Assembly: GCF_025370105.1 (NCBI RefSeq)
Contig: NZ_JANQBK010000003.1
Location: 62,001-126,000 of the forward strand
DNA length: 64,000 nt
Reading direction: 5' to 3'
Source: Sphingomonas hylomeconis
GTDB taxonomy: Bacteria; Pseudomonadota; Alphaproteobacteria; Sphingomonadales; Sphingomonadaceae
Part shown: piece by piece, positions 1 to 8,947 of the stretch
Numbering within the stretch: the stretch's first letter is position 1
Layout: each line of letters starts with the position of its first letter
The notes under the pieces: generated by a model
Told to the model about the DNA's origin: nothing
The model's input: the letters and a program-made list of their open reading frames with translations, nothing else
The model's database searches: none
Made by a program: the position numbers and the translations under genes

Positions 1-553
1 TGCGGTGATAGAGATCGAAATCCTCGGCATAGAGCCGGTCGGGGTCGGTGAAGGGGTCGCCGATGGCGTCGGCGCGGAGCATGACGGAGGACCAGACGAG
101 CGGGTTCTCGATCAGCAGCAGCCATTCGATCAGCGCCGGCGTGGTATGTGCGGTGCGCACCGCGGGATTGATCACGTCATCGTCGAGATAGGCCGCGGCA
201 GTGCCGAGCAGCACGGTATCCGGATGTGCGTCGAGATAGGCGACCTGGGCGCGCAGCCGGTCGGGCCGGCACAGATCGTCCTGATCGAGACCCGCCAGAT
301 AGCGTCCCCGCGCCTGCACCACGGCATGGTTGCGGGTGCGCACCGGACCCTGATTGATCGGGCTCTCGACGATGCGGAAGCGCGGGTCGTCGATCGCGGC
401 GAGCACCGCGCGCGTATCGTCGGTCGAGCGATCGTCGACGATCACGACTTCGAAATCGGTGAAGGTCTGCGCCTGCAGGCTGGCGATCGTCGCCGGCAGG
501 AATGCGGCACCGTTATACGCCGCCATGATCACGCTGACCGTTGGCGCGGTCAT
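1..553 (-). CDS. Family 2 glycosyltransferase, 3' end missing (window edge)
   Basis: The visible part is the N-terminal 184 residues of a GT-A fold glycosyltransferase, which moves a sugar from a nucleotide-sugar donor to an acceptor, usually for cell-surface glycans. It starts MTAPTVSVIMAAYNG, has the VIVDDRSTDDT nucleotide-binding motif, and has a DQDD metal-binding acidic motif near residue 95. The ATG overlaps the stop of the upstream aminotransferase-oxidoreductase fusion as ATGA, so the two are translationally coupled and probably act in one pathway. The gene runs off the left edge, so its C-terminal specificity region is unseen. The family is clear; the substrate is unknown. Confidence 0.9.
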   Translation of the reverse strand, partial: MTAPTVSVIMAAYNGAAFLPATIASLQAQTFTDFEVVIVDDRSTDDTRAVLAAIDDPRFRIVESPINQGPVRTRNHAVVQARGRYLAGLDQDDLCRPDRLRAQVAYLDAHPDTVLLGTAAAYLDDDVINPAVRTAHTTPALIEWLLLIENPLVWSSVMLRADAIGDPFTDPDRLYAEDFDLYHR

Positions 554-3048
554 GCTGCGCGTGCGCTGCCGGGGGCGTCGGCGGCGCGGCGCTCGAAGAT
601 CTGATCGACGATCATCTGGCCGACCGCATTCTGCCACAGCCACAGGCCGTTGGCCTGGCCGGAGAAGCTTGCTTCGCCGCCAAGATCGCCCCACGGCACG
701 AAGCCGGCCGCAAGGCCGATACCGTATAGGCCTGGGAGCGGCGCATCCTGTGCATCGAGCACGCGGCAATGGCGGTCGACCATCGGTCTGCCTTGATGTG
801 CGGCGAGCGCGATCGTGCGGCCGCGCGGCGTGCGCACCGGCAGTGCGTGCGGACGATAGCCGAGCGCGGCGATGACGATATCGGCCCCAGCCAGATGGGC
901 GCGGGCGGCGGCATCGTCAGCGCCGGTGATGCGGTGCGTGGCGATGCGCGGATCGGGCGCGCGGCCATCCACGCCGAGCAGGCGCAGCACGAGATCGCGT
1001 GCCTCCAGCCGGAAGCCGGCAAGCCGATAGACGAAGCCGCTCACCGGGCAGATATCCGGCGCCGAGAAATCGTCGAAGCCATCGGCGTGCGCCGCCTCGA
1101 CCGAAGGATAGAAGGGGCGCAGGGGGCGGCGATGCAGCAGCGTGATGCCGCCGGCGCCGAACGGCAAAGCGGGCACCTGCTTGAGGATCAACGCGATCGT
1201 CGCCAGCGCGCTGGTCGAGCCGCCGATCACCGCGATCCGGGGATTGCGCTTGCCCGCGAGCAGATCGGCGAGCTTGGCATAACCGCCGAGCGCCAGCACC
1301 TCATCCGACTGGAGCAATCGGTCGCCGGCCTGGGCGAGTAGCGATTCCCCCGCTACCTGCTGCACAGCGAGGCGGTCGAGCGGCTGATGACCGCCGGTGG
1401 CGATGACCATATCGTGCGACAGTTGCTCGAATTCCACGCCGTCGCTGCGGCGGCGCAGGCGGGTCGACCATAGGCCCGCAGACGTGCGGCGCGTGCCCAG
1501 CGCATCATGCCCGGTCAGGATCGTGCCGCCATGGGCGCGCACGATATCGGCCAGCCGGTCGCCGGTGGCACGCAGCAGTGGCCCGGCCTCGACCAGCGGC
1601 ACGCCGAGCGCATCGGTATAACGCGCCACCGCGCGGCCCGCCGGATGCGCGGTGATCGCGGCCAGTTCGGGATAGGGATTGTCCTGTACCGCGCTGAGGA
1701 AGGTGGTGGCGGTACTGTCCGAGGTAATCGCATAGCGGCCGAGCCGCCCGCCGCCGATCGCATCGTCGTGCTCGACCACGACCAGCCCTTGCGCGAACGC
1801 GGCAAGCTGCCCGCGCTTGCTCGCTGCCGTCAGCAATGCGGTGCCGGCCGGGCCGCCGCCAACGATCACCGTGCTGGCCGCGGGAAGGGCACGCGGCGCG
1901 GCCGGGATGCGGGCGGTTTCGGCGGCGCAGGCCTGGCGGAACAAAGCCGCGATGGTGCGCGCATCGGCAGGCGTCATGGCATCAGTGATCGGTAGCGACA
2001 GCAGCCGCGCGGCGATGTCGTCGGCGTGCGGCGTCGGCTCGATCAGCGCTTCGGCCCGGAACAAGGGCTGCTGCCCGAGATGCGGACTGAAATACCGCCC
2101 GGTGCCGACGCCTTCCCGTTCGAGCCGCGCCGCGATCGCGTCGCGCTTCGCCACCAGTGGCTGGGGCAGCAATACGGGCATGAACTGCATCGCGCGGCGC
2201 AGGCCCTGCACGGCCTGCAGCGTGAACCCGGCGAGACTGTCGCGATACGCCGCTTCGATCGCCGCGCGCGCGTCGCAGATCGCCCCGATCTCGGCGAGCT
2301 TGGCCTGCGCCAGTACCGCGGTGATTTCCGGCAGCTTGGCGTTGAGCCCGAGCAAGGTCGCGCTGCGTGTCCCCTCGAAGCCGAAATTGATCATCGCGCG
2401 CAGCGTCGCGATCAAACCGGCGTCGCCGCTGTGAATCAAGCCGCCTTCGGCGACCGCGAAGGTTTTGGTGGCGTGCATCGAATAGACCGCGGCGAACGGC
2501 GCGTTTTGGCCAAAGCCATGTCCCGCCGCGTCGATCGTGCCGAGCGAGGATGCGGCATCGATCACCACGCCGACGTCGTAATGCTTTTGCAGCCAGGCAT
2601 AGCGGCCGAGATCGATCGCGTTGCCGAACGTGGCATAGGGCACGAGCACGGCGATGCGATCGCCATGTTGTTGCAGCAGGCGCTCTTCGGTCCTGGCGCA
2701 GGCGCTCCAGTCGTCCGGGTCGATGTCGCAGACCAGCGGGGTCAGCCCGGCCCATAAGGCCGCTTGGCCGGTTGCCGCGAAGGTCAGCGCCGGCATCAGT
2801 GCCAGGCCGGCGGGGCGGCCGTTCGCGCGCGCCGCGTGGCGGATCGCGACCATCAGCCCGAGCGTCGCATTGGCGACCGCAATGCTCGCGCCATGCCCGC
2901 CGAACAGCGCGTCGGTCACGTTGCGCTCGAACGCCTGCACTTCGGCGCCGTTATTGCTGAACACGCCGGACGCCTCGATTCGCCGCAGCGCATCGACATG
3001 GTCGCTCAGGCGCGGCGGGTTGGGCGCGATCAGGGGATATCGTGGCAT
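550..3048 (-). CDS. DegT/DnrJ/EryC1-type aminotransferase fused to FAD/NAD(P)-binding oxidoreductase
   Basis: This is an 832-residue two-enzyme fusion. Residues 1 to about 375 match the PLP-dependent DegT/DnrJ/EryC1/StrS sugar aminotransferases: D164 lies in VVIDAAS and the putative Schiff-base K195 in SMHATKTFAVAEGG. After a Pro/Ala-rich linker (about 378-391), residues 392-820 form a two-dinucleotide-fold flavoprotein with VIVGGGPAG at 394-402 and a second Rossmann motif VIGGSTSA at 607-614, followed by an ALGYRPH segment. The second half resembles class B flavin monooxygenases or FAD-NAD(P)-binding proteins. DegT enzymes are usually about 370-400 aa alone, so the doubled length is real fusion. 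The downstream glycosyltransferase overlaps by 4 bp. Inference: one polypeptide forms and then oxidises an amino sugar or related amine. Product unknown. Confidence 0.85.
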   Translation of the reverse strand: MPRYPLIAPNPPRLSDHVDALRRIEASGVFSNNGAEVQAFERNVTDALFGGHGASIAVANATLGLMVAIRHAARANGRPAGLALMPALTFAATGQAALWAGLTPLVCDIDPDDWSACARTEERLLQQHGDRIAVLVPYATFGNAIDLGRYAWLQKHYDVGVVIDAASSLGTIDAAGHGFGQNAPFAAVYSMHATKTFAVAEGGLIHSGDAGLIATLRAMINFGFEGTRSATLLGLNAKLPEITAVLAQAKLAEIGAICDARAAIEAAYRDSLAGFTLQAVQGLRRAMQFMPVLLPQPLVAKRDAIAARLEREGVGTGRYFSPHLGQQPLFRAEALIEPTPHADDIAARLLSLPITDAMTPADARTIAALFRQACAAETARIPAAPRALPAASTVIVGGGPAGTALLTAASKRGQLAAFAQGLVVVEHDDAIGGGRLGRYAITSDSTATTFLSAVQDNPYPELAAITAHPAGRAVARYTDALGVPLVEAGPLLRATGDRLADIVRAHGGTILTGHDALGTRRTSAGLWSTRLRRRSDGVEFEQLSHDMVIATGGHQPLDRLAVQQVAGESLLAQAGDRLLQSDEVLALGGYAKLADLLAGKRNPRIAVIGGSTSALATIALILKQVPALPFGAGGITLLHRRPLRPFYPSVEAAHADGFDDFSAPDICPVSGFVYRLAGFRLEARDLVLRLLGVDGRAPDPRIATHRITGADDAAARAHLAGADIVIAALGYRPHALPVRTPRGRTIALAAHQGRPMVDRHCRVLDAQDAPLPGLYGIGLAAGFVPWGDLGGEASFSGQANGLWLWQNAVGQMIVDQIFERRAADAPGSARAA

Positions 3049-3237
3049 CGCGCAAGATATCGCCGCGATGCGCTAAAAAGACGTTAGCAGCCGGTCAAAA
3101 GATCTACTGCGCACGCGCAACTAACGACCATGACCGGTCGCAACTATAGCGATGGCCGGGGCATCGATCAGCCAAGTATAAGCTGGCGGCAGATATTGGG
3201 CGGCACCATCCGAACTTGGCGGGGCCGCCCTCCGGTG

Positions 3238-3274
3238 GCCGGGCTTCTGCTGCGCGCGGCGCGAGAAGCCCGGC
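3238..3274 (-). terminator. Hairpin after the TonB-dependent receptor
   Basis: Perfect 11-bp inverted repeat (GCCGGGCTTCT / AGAAGCCCGGC) with a 15-nt loop, starting a few bases past the receptor stop codon. There is no clear U-run, so it may be a stability hairpin rather than a strong intrinsic terminator. Confidence 0.5.
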
Positions 3275-3277
3275 GCA

Positions 3278-5773
3278 TCAGAATTTCGCCCCCGCCCTGA
3301 TCCCGATCGTGCGCGGCGTGGCAACGACGGTATAGTTGCGCACGTTGCACACGCTGCAGGCCTGATAGCGCGACAGCTCGGCGCGCTCGTCGGTGACGTT
3401 CTGCGCGAAGAGCTCCAGCGTGAAGCGGGTGAAATCCGCGCCGATGGAGAGATTGGCAGTGGTATAGTCATCCAGCCGCCCGAGCACGGCGGCCGGTACG
3501 ACGCGGATGTCGGTCGAGGCCGATCCCTGATAGGCGATCAGGCCCTGCACATAGGCCTTGAAGTCGCCCACCGGCACGGCATAGCGCGCGGTGGCATTCA
3601 GCTTCACCTTGGGCGTGATCGGCAGGCGCGTGCCTTTGGGCGCGAGGATGAAATTGTCCTCGCCGGTGCAGGCGAAGGTGGCATCCGCCGCATTGCAGAT
3701 ATTGTTGCGCGTCTTGGCGTCGGTATACGAGCCGCTCGCGGTGAGCGACAGGCCGTCGACCGGCTGCCAGTTGAGATCCGCCTCGACCCCCTTGATCCGC
3801 GCGTTGGAGCCGTTCTGGATCTGCGTCAGGCTGTTGAGCCCCAAGAACGAGAATTGGAACGCCTTCCAATCCTGCATATAGATCGCACCGTTGAAGCGCA
3901 GCCCCGGGAACGGCGTGGTCTTGAAGCCGATTTCGTAATTGGTCAGGTAATCCGGATCGTAGGGCGGCAGCGTGCCCTGGCGGTTGATCCCGCCCGGGCG
4001 GAAGCCGCGTGACCAGGTGCCGTAGAGCAACAGGCCGTCGCGGGGCTTCCACGTCAGGTTGAGCCGATGCGTGAAGCCCTGGCCATCGGCAGTTTTGGGA
4101 TCAACCCCGCCGGTGCTGTAATTGTACACGCCGAGGTCAGTGCACGGGCCGCCCGCCACCGCCGGCGCGATGACCGTGCCGCCGGGATTGTTGCGCACCG
4201 TGCCGCCGCCATTGGTGAAGCACGCAGCGACGCCGGTGCCGCCGCTGCCGACGCCGTTATACGGCTCGCCGTTCGGGTTGCGGCCGAAGCCGTAAAAGCC
4301 GATCAGCGTGTTATCGTAGATGAACGCGCGGCCGCCGGCGGTGAGCGTCAGATTGGGCAGGATGTCGAAGCTCGCCTCGCCGAACATCGCATAATCCTTG
4401 TCGACGCGGTGCTGCTGCGTCAGCCACAGCGTGCCGGCAAAGCCGTTGACCGACAGGTCGGGGGCGAGATTGGCGACCTGGTAATCCTGGTGGATCAGGT
4501 TGCTCTGGCGCTGATAGAACAGGCCCGCGACGACGCGGAAGCGCTCGTCCTGCGGCGAGGCGACGCGGAATTCCTGGCTCAGTTTCTTGAAGTGATCCGA
4601 GGCCACGACATATTGCCGTGAATCGATCGTCTGGCCGGCGGCATTCTGGAAATACAGCGCGCTCGCCACGCCGCCTTCGTAGAAGGAATCATAGGCCTCG
4701 GCATAATCGGTATAATCGGTCGACGAATGCGTCGTGCGATCGAGATAGGCGCCGGCATAGGTCGCGTCCCAATTGCCGATCTTGCCTTCGATCGTCAGCG
4801 CCGCTTGGACGAAGCGTTCGCGGCGCTTGTCGGGGAAGAAGCGCTGCACCTGCAGGTCGCCGACGGTCTTGTCATAACCGAAAATGCCCTTCGACTTCAT
4901 CTGCTGGTAGATCACCGTCGGGGTGACGGTCCAGCTGTCGTCGAGATCGATCTTCAGCGCGGCGCGACCGCCATAGACTTCGTTGGTGTTGAAATCGTCC
5001 TTCACCAGCCCGGCATTGGTGACCGTGCCGGTATAGCCCGGCGCGAGCGGCGTGGCCGGTGCGGAGACGTCGAAGCGGCGCGTGCCGGGGACGTTGTCGA
5101 TATACCCGGCGTCGCGCTGATAGAAGCCGACGACGCGCAGCGCCATCATGTCGGCCAGCGGCAGGTTGACATAGCCTTCGAGCTTGCCGCCCTGGCCGCC
5201 ATGCGCGACGGTGTTGAGCTCGCCGTCGATCCGCCCCGAGAAATCGTTGAGATCGGGCTTGTTGGTGATGATGCGGATCGTGCCGGCCTGGCTCGACGCG
5301 CCGTACAACGTGCCCTGCGGCCCGGCGAGGCTTTCGATGCGCGCGATATCGTAGACGTGCACGTCGAGCGTACCGCCGATCGTCGTCACCGGCTGTTCGT
5401 CGAGATACACGCCGACCGAGGGCAGCGAGCCGGAATGGTTGCCGTCGCCGCCCGAGGCGACGCCGCGCATATAGACGGTGGTCACGCCCGGCTGCGCGCT
5501 CTGGAACGCCACCGAAGGCAGGAGCTGCGAATATTGCGCGAAATTGCTGATGTTCAGCTGGTCGAGCCGGCGCGTGCCGATCGCCTGGATGCTGACCGGC
5601 ACGTCCTGGAGATTTTCCTCGCGCTTCTGCGCGGTGACGATGATGTCGTCGCCTTCGTCGTCGATCGCCGGGGCGGTGTCGGCAGCGGGCGTTTCCTGCG
5701 CCTGGGCCGGCAGCGTGACGGCGGCGGAGGCCATCAGGGTCGCCATGACGGCGTGACGCTTCGTGACGTGCAT
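3278..5773 (-). CDS. TonB-dependent receptor
   Basis: An 831-residue outer-membrane receptor for energised uptake of a large or scarce substrate. It has a signal peptide ending in LPAQAQ (about residue 26), a TonB box-like DDIIVTAQKR at 43-52, a plug domain with the typical LAGPQGTLYGASSQAGTIRI segment, and a 22-strand barrel ending in phenylalanine (GIRAGAKF), as expected for BAM recognition. Two cysteine pairs lie in predicted external loops. It has no STN domain, so it is probably not tied to an ECF sigma factor. The substrate cannot be read from sequence. It lies downstream of the TPR-sulfotransferase on the same strand, a pairing that may be functional but is unproven. Confidence 0.93.
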   Translation of the reverse strand: MHVTKRHAVMATLMASAAVTLPAQAQETPAADTAPAIDDEGDDIIVTAQKREENLQDVPVSIQAIGTRRLDQLNISNFAQYSQLLPSVAFQSAQPGVTTVYMRGVASGGDGNHSGSLPSVGVYLDEQPVTTIGGTLDVHVYDIARIESLAGPQGTLYGASSQAGTIRIITNKPDLNDFSGRIDGELNTVAHGGQGGKLEGYVNLPLADMMALRVVGFYQRDAGYIDNVPGTRRFDVSAPATPLAPGYTGTVTNAGLVKDDFNTNEVYGGRAALKIDLDDSWTVTPTVIYQQMKSKGIFGYDKTVGDLQVQRFFPDKRRERFVQAALTIEGKIGNWDATYAGAYLDRTTHSSTDYTDYAEAYDSFYEGGVASALYFQNAAGQTIDSRQYVVASDHFKKLSQEFRVASPQDERFRVVAGLFYQRQSNLIHQDYQVANLAPDLSVNGFAGTLWLTQQHRVDKDYAMFGEASFDILPNLTLTAGGRAFIYDNTLIGFYGFGRNPNGEPYNGVGSGGTGVAACFTNGGGTVRNNPGGTVIAPAVAGGPCTDLGVYNYSTGGVDPKTADGQGFTHRLNLTWKPRDGLLLYGTWSRGFRPGGINRQGTLPPYDPDYLTNYEIGFKTTPFPGLRFNGAIYMQDWKAFQFSFLGLNSLTQIQNGSNARIKGVEADLNWQPVDGLSLTASGSYTDAKTRNNICNAADATFACTGEDNFILAPKGTRLPITPKVKLNATARYAVPVGDFKAYVQGLIAYQGSASTDIRVVPAAVLGRLDDYTTANLSIGADFTRFTLELFAQNVTDERAELSRYQACSVCNVRNYTVVATPRTIGIRAGAKF

Positions 5774-5884
5774 CTGCTATCCCCCAGTAATGATCCGCGC
5801 AGGGTGTTCGCGGGTGCAACATCCGTCAACGGGACTCCGCGGCCGTGATCATTTCGCCCGCGCAACGTGACGCTTTTGCAACAG

Positions 5885-7471
5885 TCAGCGGGCGGGCGGG
5901 GCGTCGGGATACGATGTAAGGACAGCGCCGAGCGCGGCCTTGAGCGGATCGAGCCAGGGCTCGAACGGCTGCCATGCCGCGGTGCCCTCGCGGAAGATCG
6001 GCTGGCGCACCTGTTCGGAGCTGGCGGTGCGCACGGCGCGGTCGGTCTTGTGAAAATCAAGACATGCCGGGTCGAAGTCGAGCCCGCAGGCGGCGATCAG
6101 CGCGCGGACCTCGGCCTCCGTGTCGTCGACCATATTTTCGTAGAACACGCGGTGGACGCGCCCCGGCAGGACCGCGTCGACATGCGCGAGCAGGCGGACA
6201 TAGTCGGCGTAATAGCGCCCCATATCGTCCAGCGCGTAGCTGAACGCCTGGCCGCGCGCGAAATGCTGTTTGTAGTTGGAAAAGCAGCAGCCGAGCGGGT
6301 GGCGACGCGCGTCGATGATGCGCGCGTTCGGCAGGATCAGATGGATGAACGGCAGGTGCGCCCAGTTATTGGGCAATTTGTCGATGAAGAACGGGCGATC
6401 GGTGCGGCGCTGGATGCGTGTGCGCGCGATATAATCGTCGCCGAGCGCGCGTAATTGCGCGGGCGACAAGGCGGCAAGATCGCTGCCGGCCTGGCGCACG
6501 AGCACGGGAATGTCGGGCAGTTCCGATGTGCCTTCGACCAGCCTGTGGCTGGCGAGGATCTGCTCGACCAGCGTAGAGCCGGCGCGCGGCATGCCGAGGA
6601 TGAAGATCGGGTCCGGCGCGTCGCTGCCGCCGCCCGCCCGCGCGGCGAAGAAATCGGGCGTGAACACCGCGATGCTCTTGTCGACCAGTGCCTGTGTCTC
6701 GTTCGCGTCATAGCTGATCTTGGTTCGGCGCAGCGTGTTGCCCGCGGCATAATGCGCAAAGGCCAGCGCGGCATCGCGCTGGTCCTCGAACGCCTTGCCG
6801 AGCGCGAAATCGAGATGGAAGCGGTCCTCGTCCGAGATGTCGGCGCGCGCCAGCTGACATTCCATCGCGGCAATATCGGCGGCGTCGAATTTCACCGTCT
6901 TGAGATTGGCGAGGCTCCACCAGGCTTCGCCGAGCTCGGGCGTTATCTCGATTGCCGTGCGATACGCCGCGACGCCGTCCGCCTGCCGGCCGACGGTTTT
7001 GAGCATATGCCCGAAGCTCATCCATACCCTGGCCTGGCGCGGCGCCTCCTTCAGCACCTGCTGGTAGAGCTCGATCGCCTCGTCGAATCCGCCGATCCGG
7101 CCCAGCGCCGCGGCCTTGAGATTGGCATGGCCGGGATTGTCGGGATCTTCGTCGAGCACGCGATCGAGCTCGGCGATCGCCTCGGGCGCGCGGTTCTGGC
7201 GGTACAGCACGATCGCGAGATTGGCGCGCGCGGCAGTGAAATCGGGCGCCAGCTCGACCGCGCGGCGCAACAGATGCTCGGCATCGGGATAGCGCCCGAT
7301 CCGCCCGGCAAGCTCGGCCAGCATGCGCATCGCGCGCACGTCGAACGGATCGGTCTTGAGCCGGGCCCTGAGCAGTGGCTCGGCGTCCGACAGGCGATTG
7401 TCGTGCAGCGCCAGCGCGGCATCGATCAGCGCTTGCGGATAGTGTCGGTGCGGGAGCGCGACGAATGCCAT
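5885..7471 (-). CDS. TPR-repeat sulfotransferase family protein
   Basis: A 528-residue protein. Residues about 20-250 are tetratricopeptide repeats. Residues about 287-525 are a sulfotransferase fold, with the PAPS 5'-phosphosulfate loop FILGMPRAGSTLVEQ at 290-304 and a later RHPLGCCFSN segment fitting the 3'-phosphate site. The family transfers sulfate from PAPS to proteins, glycans or small molecules; the TPR half probably binds the acceptor. ATG at 7471 was chosen because the longer frame would run into the divergent permease gene. There is no signal peptide, so it is cytoplasmic. The acceptor is unknown. Confidence 0.88.
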   Translation of the reverse strand: MAFVALPHRHYPQALIDAALALHDNRLSDAEPLLRARLKTDPFDVRAMRMLAELAGRIGRYPDAEHLLRRAVELAPDFTAARANLAIVLYRQNRAPEAIAELDRVLDEDPDNPGHANLKAAALGRIGGFDEAIELYQQVLKEAPRQARVWMSFGHMLKTVGRQADGVAAYRTAIEITPELGEAWWSLANLKTVKFDAADIAAMECQLARADISDEDRFHLDFALGKAFEDQRDAALAFAHYAAGNTLRRTKISYDANETQALVDKSIAVFTPDFFAARAGGGSDAPDPIFILGMPRAGSTLVEQILASHRLVEGTSELPDIPVLVRQAGSDLAALSPAQLRALGDDYIARTRIQRRTDRPFFIDKLPNNWAHLPFIHLILPNARIIDARRHPLGCCFSNYKQHFARGQAFSYALDDMGRYYADYVRLLAHVDAVLPGRVHRVFYENMVDDTEAEVRALIAACGLDFDPACLDFHKTDRAVRTASSEQVRQPIFREGTAAWQPFEPWLDPLKAALGAVLTSYPDAPPAR

Positions 7472-7571
7472 GCGGGCAATATTGGACGGGATTGCGGCGG
7501 AAGGGAACGGTGCATCATCGTGCCCGCCGGCATCGCTCGACAGGGGGGCGGGATCGATCATAAGGCGATGC

Positions 7572-8858
7572 ATGAGCACTGATACGCGCCCCTTCGGCTT
7601 CTGGACCGCCACCGCGCTGATCGTCGGCAGCATGATCGGCTCGGGCATCTTCCTGCTCCCCGTGGCGATCGCGCCCTATGGCTGGATCGGGGTGATGGCA
7701 TGGATAATCAGCATCACCGGCGCGGTGATGATCGGTTATGCCGTCGCGCGGCTGGGGCAGGTCATGCCCGAGCAGACCGGCGCGGTGGCGATCGCCGCGG
7801 CAGTGCTGGGGCCGTGGATCGGCGTATTGGTCGGCTGGGCCTATTGGATCTCGACCTGGACGACGATCGCGGCGATCGCCGGCGCGGCGGTGAGCTATCT
7901 CGGTGTGTTCGTGCCGCTGCTGATCGCCACGCCGCTGAACGGCGCGCTGGCGACGATCGCGCTGATCTGGCTGTTCACCGCGACCAATCTGCTCGGCGCG
8001 CGCACCGCTGGGCGTGTGCAGGTGGTGACGACGTTGCTCAAATTGCTGCCGCTGATCGCGGTGGTGGCGATCCTGACCTGGTTGGGCGTGACGGGCAAGG
8101 CGCAGGCGCCGGCCTGGCCGGGAACGAGCGCGGGCTATGGCGGGCTGACCGCGGCGGTGACGCTGACATTGTTTCCGTTGCTCGGCTTCGAATGCGCGGG
8201 AATGATCTCGGAACGCGTGCGCAATCCGGCGCGCACCGTGATGCGTGCGACGATGGTCGGCACGGTGGTGACCGGATTGCTGTATATCCTGGTCAGTTCG
8301 GGGATCGCCTTTGCCATTCCGGCCGAGCGCGTGGCGGCATCGTCGGCGCCGTTCGCCTTGTTCGTCGAAACGTTCTGGGGGCGCGGGGCGGGACTTCTGA
8401 TTGCCGCATTCGCCGCGCTGGCGGCGATCGGCGCGCTCAATGGCTGGGTGCTGATGCAGGGCGAAGTGCCGCTGGGCATGGCGCGCGCCGGCCTCCTGCC
8501 GGGCTGGTTCGGGCGGGTCAATGCGCGCGACGTGCCGGTGCGCGTGCTGCTGCTGTCGAGCGTACTGTCGAGCCTGCTGGTGCTGTCCACTGCCAGCCGA
8601 TCCCTGAGCGGCGCGTTCCAGTTTGCCGCGTTGCTGACGACCTGCACGGTGCTGTGGCTCTATGCCGCGATCTGCGTGGCGGCGATGCTGCGGCGGGTGG
8701 CGGTGGTGCCCGCGGTGCTGGGGCTGGCCTTTACCGGCTGGGCGATGGTGGGTGCCGGGCTGGAGGCGAGCGGCTGGGGACTGGCGCTGACGTTGACCGG
8801 CGCGCCGGTCTATTGGTGGGCGCGGCGGAGGGCGCTCCCCACCAGGCCGTCATCCTGA
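7572..8858 (+). CDS. APC-family amino acid permease
   Basis: A 428-residue inner-membrane transporter with about 12 hydrophobic helices. The first helix carries GSMIGSGIF, the helix-1 signature of the amino acid-polyamine-organocation superfamily where the substrate amino and carboxyl groups bind. The overall pattern is closest to AdiC/PotE/YjeH-type exchangers. It is divergent from the sulfotransferase (100 bp apart). The stop codon lies inside the first arm of an inverted repeat that probably terminates it. Substrate unknown. Confidence 0.88.
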   Translation: MSTDTRPFGFWTATALIVGSMIGSGIFLLPVAIAPYGWIGVMAWIISITGAVMIGYAVARLGQVMPEQTGAVAIAAAVLGPWIGVLVGWAYWISTWTTIAAIAGAAVSYLGVFVPLLIATPLNGALATIALIWLFTATNLLGARTAGRVQVVTTLLKLLPLIAVVAILTWLGVTGKAQAPAWPGTSAGYGGLTAAVTLTLFPLLGFECAGMISERVRNPARTVMRATMVGTVVTGLLYILVSSGIAFAIPAERVAASSAPFALFVETFWGRGAGLLIAAFAALAAIGALNGWVLMQGEVPLGMARAGLLPGWFGRVNARDVPVRVLLLSSVLSSLLVLSTASRSLSGAFQFAALLTTCTVLWLYAAICVAAMLRRVAVVPAVLGLAFTGWAMVGAGLEASGWGLALTLTGAPVYWWARRRALPTRPSS

Positions 8859-8935
8859 CGAAAGTCAGGCTCCATCATGCCGCATCGACGACCGCGTATG
8901 AGGCGAAATGGATCCTGACGTTCGTCAGGATGACG
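8848..8935. repeat. Inverted repeat doublet (GTCATCCTGACG type) between convergent genes
   Basis: Arms at 8848-8869 and 8914-8935 pair at 21 of 22 positions, and each half is itself a small palindrome (CCTGACGNNNGTCAGG). It lies between the convergent permease and CrtI-like genes, so it may act as a bidirectional terminator. The left arm overlaps the last codons of the permease. Confidence 0.75.
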
Positions 8936-8947
8936 GAAAGAGGGGGC

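Noticed and set aside
3130..3300. 56-aa plus-strand ORF that might be a peptide precursor
   Set aside because: No ribosome binding site, overlaps the receptor gene end, and no precursor-like leader/core pattern.
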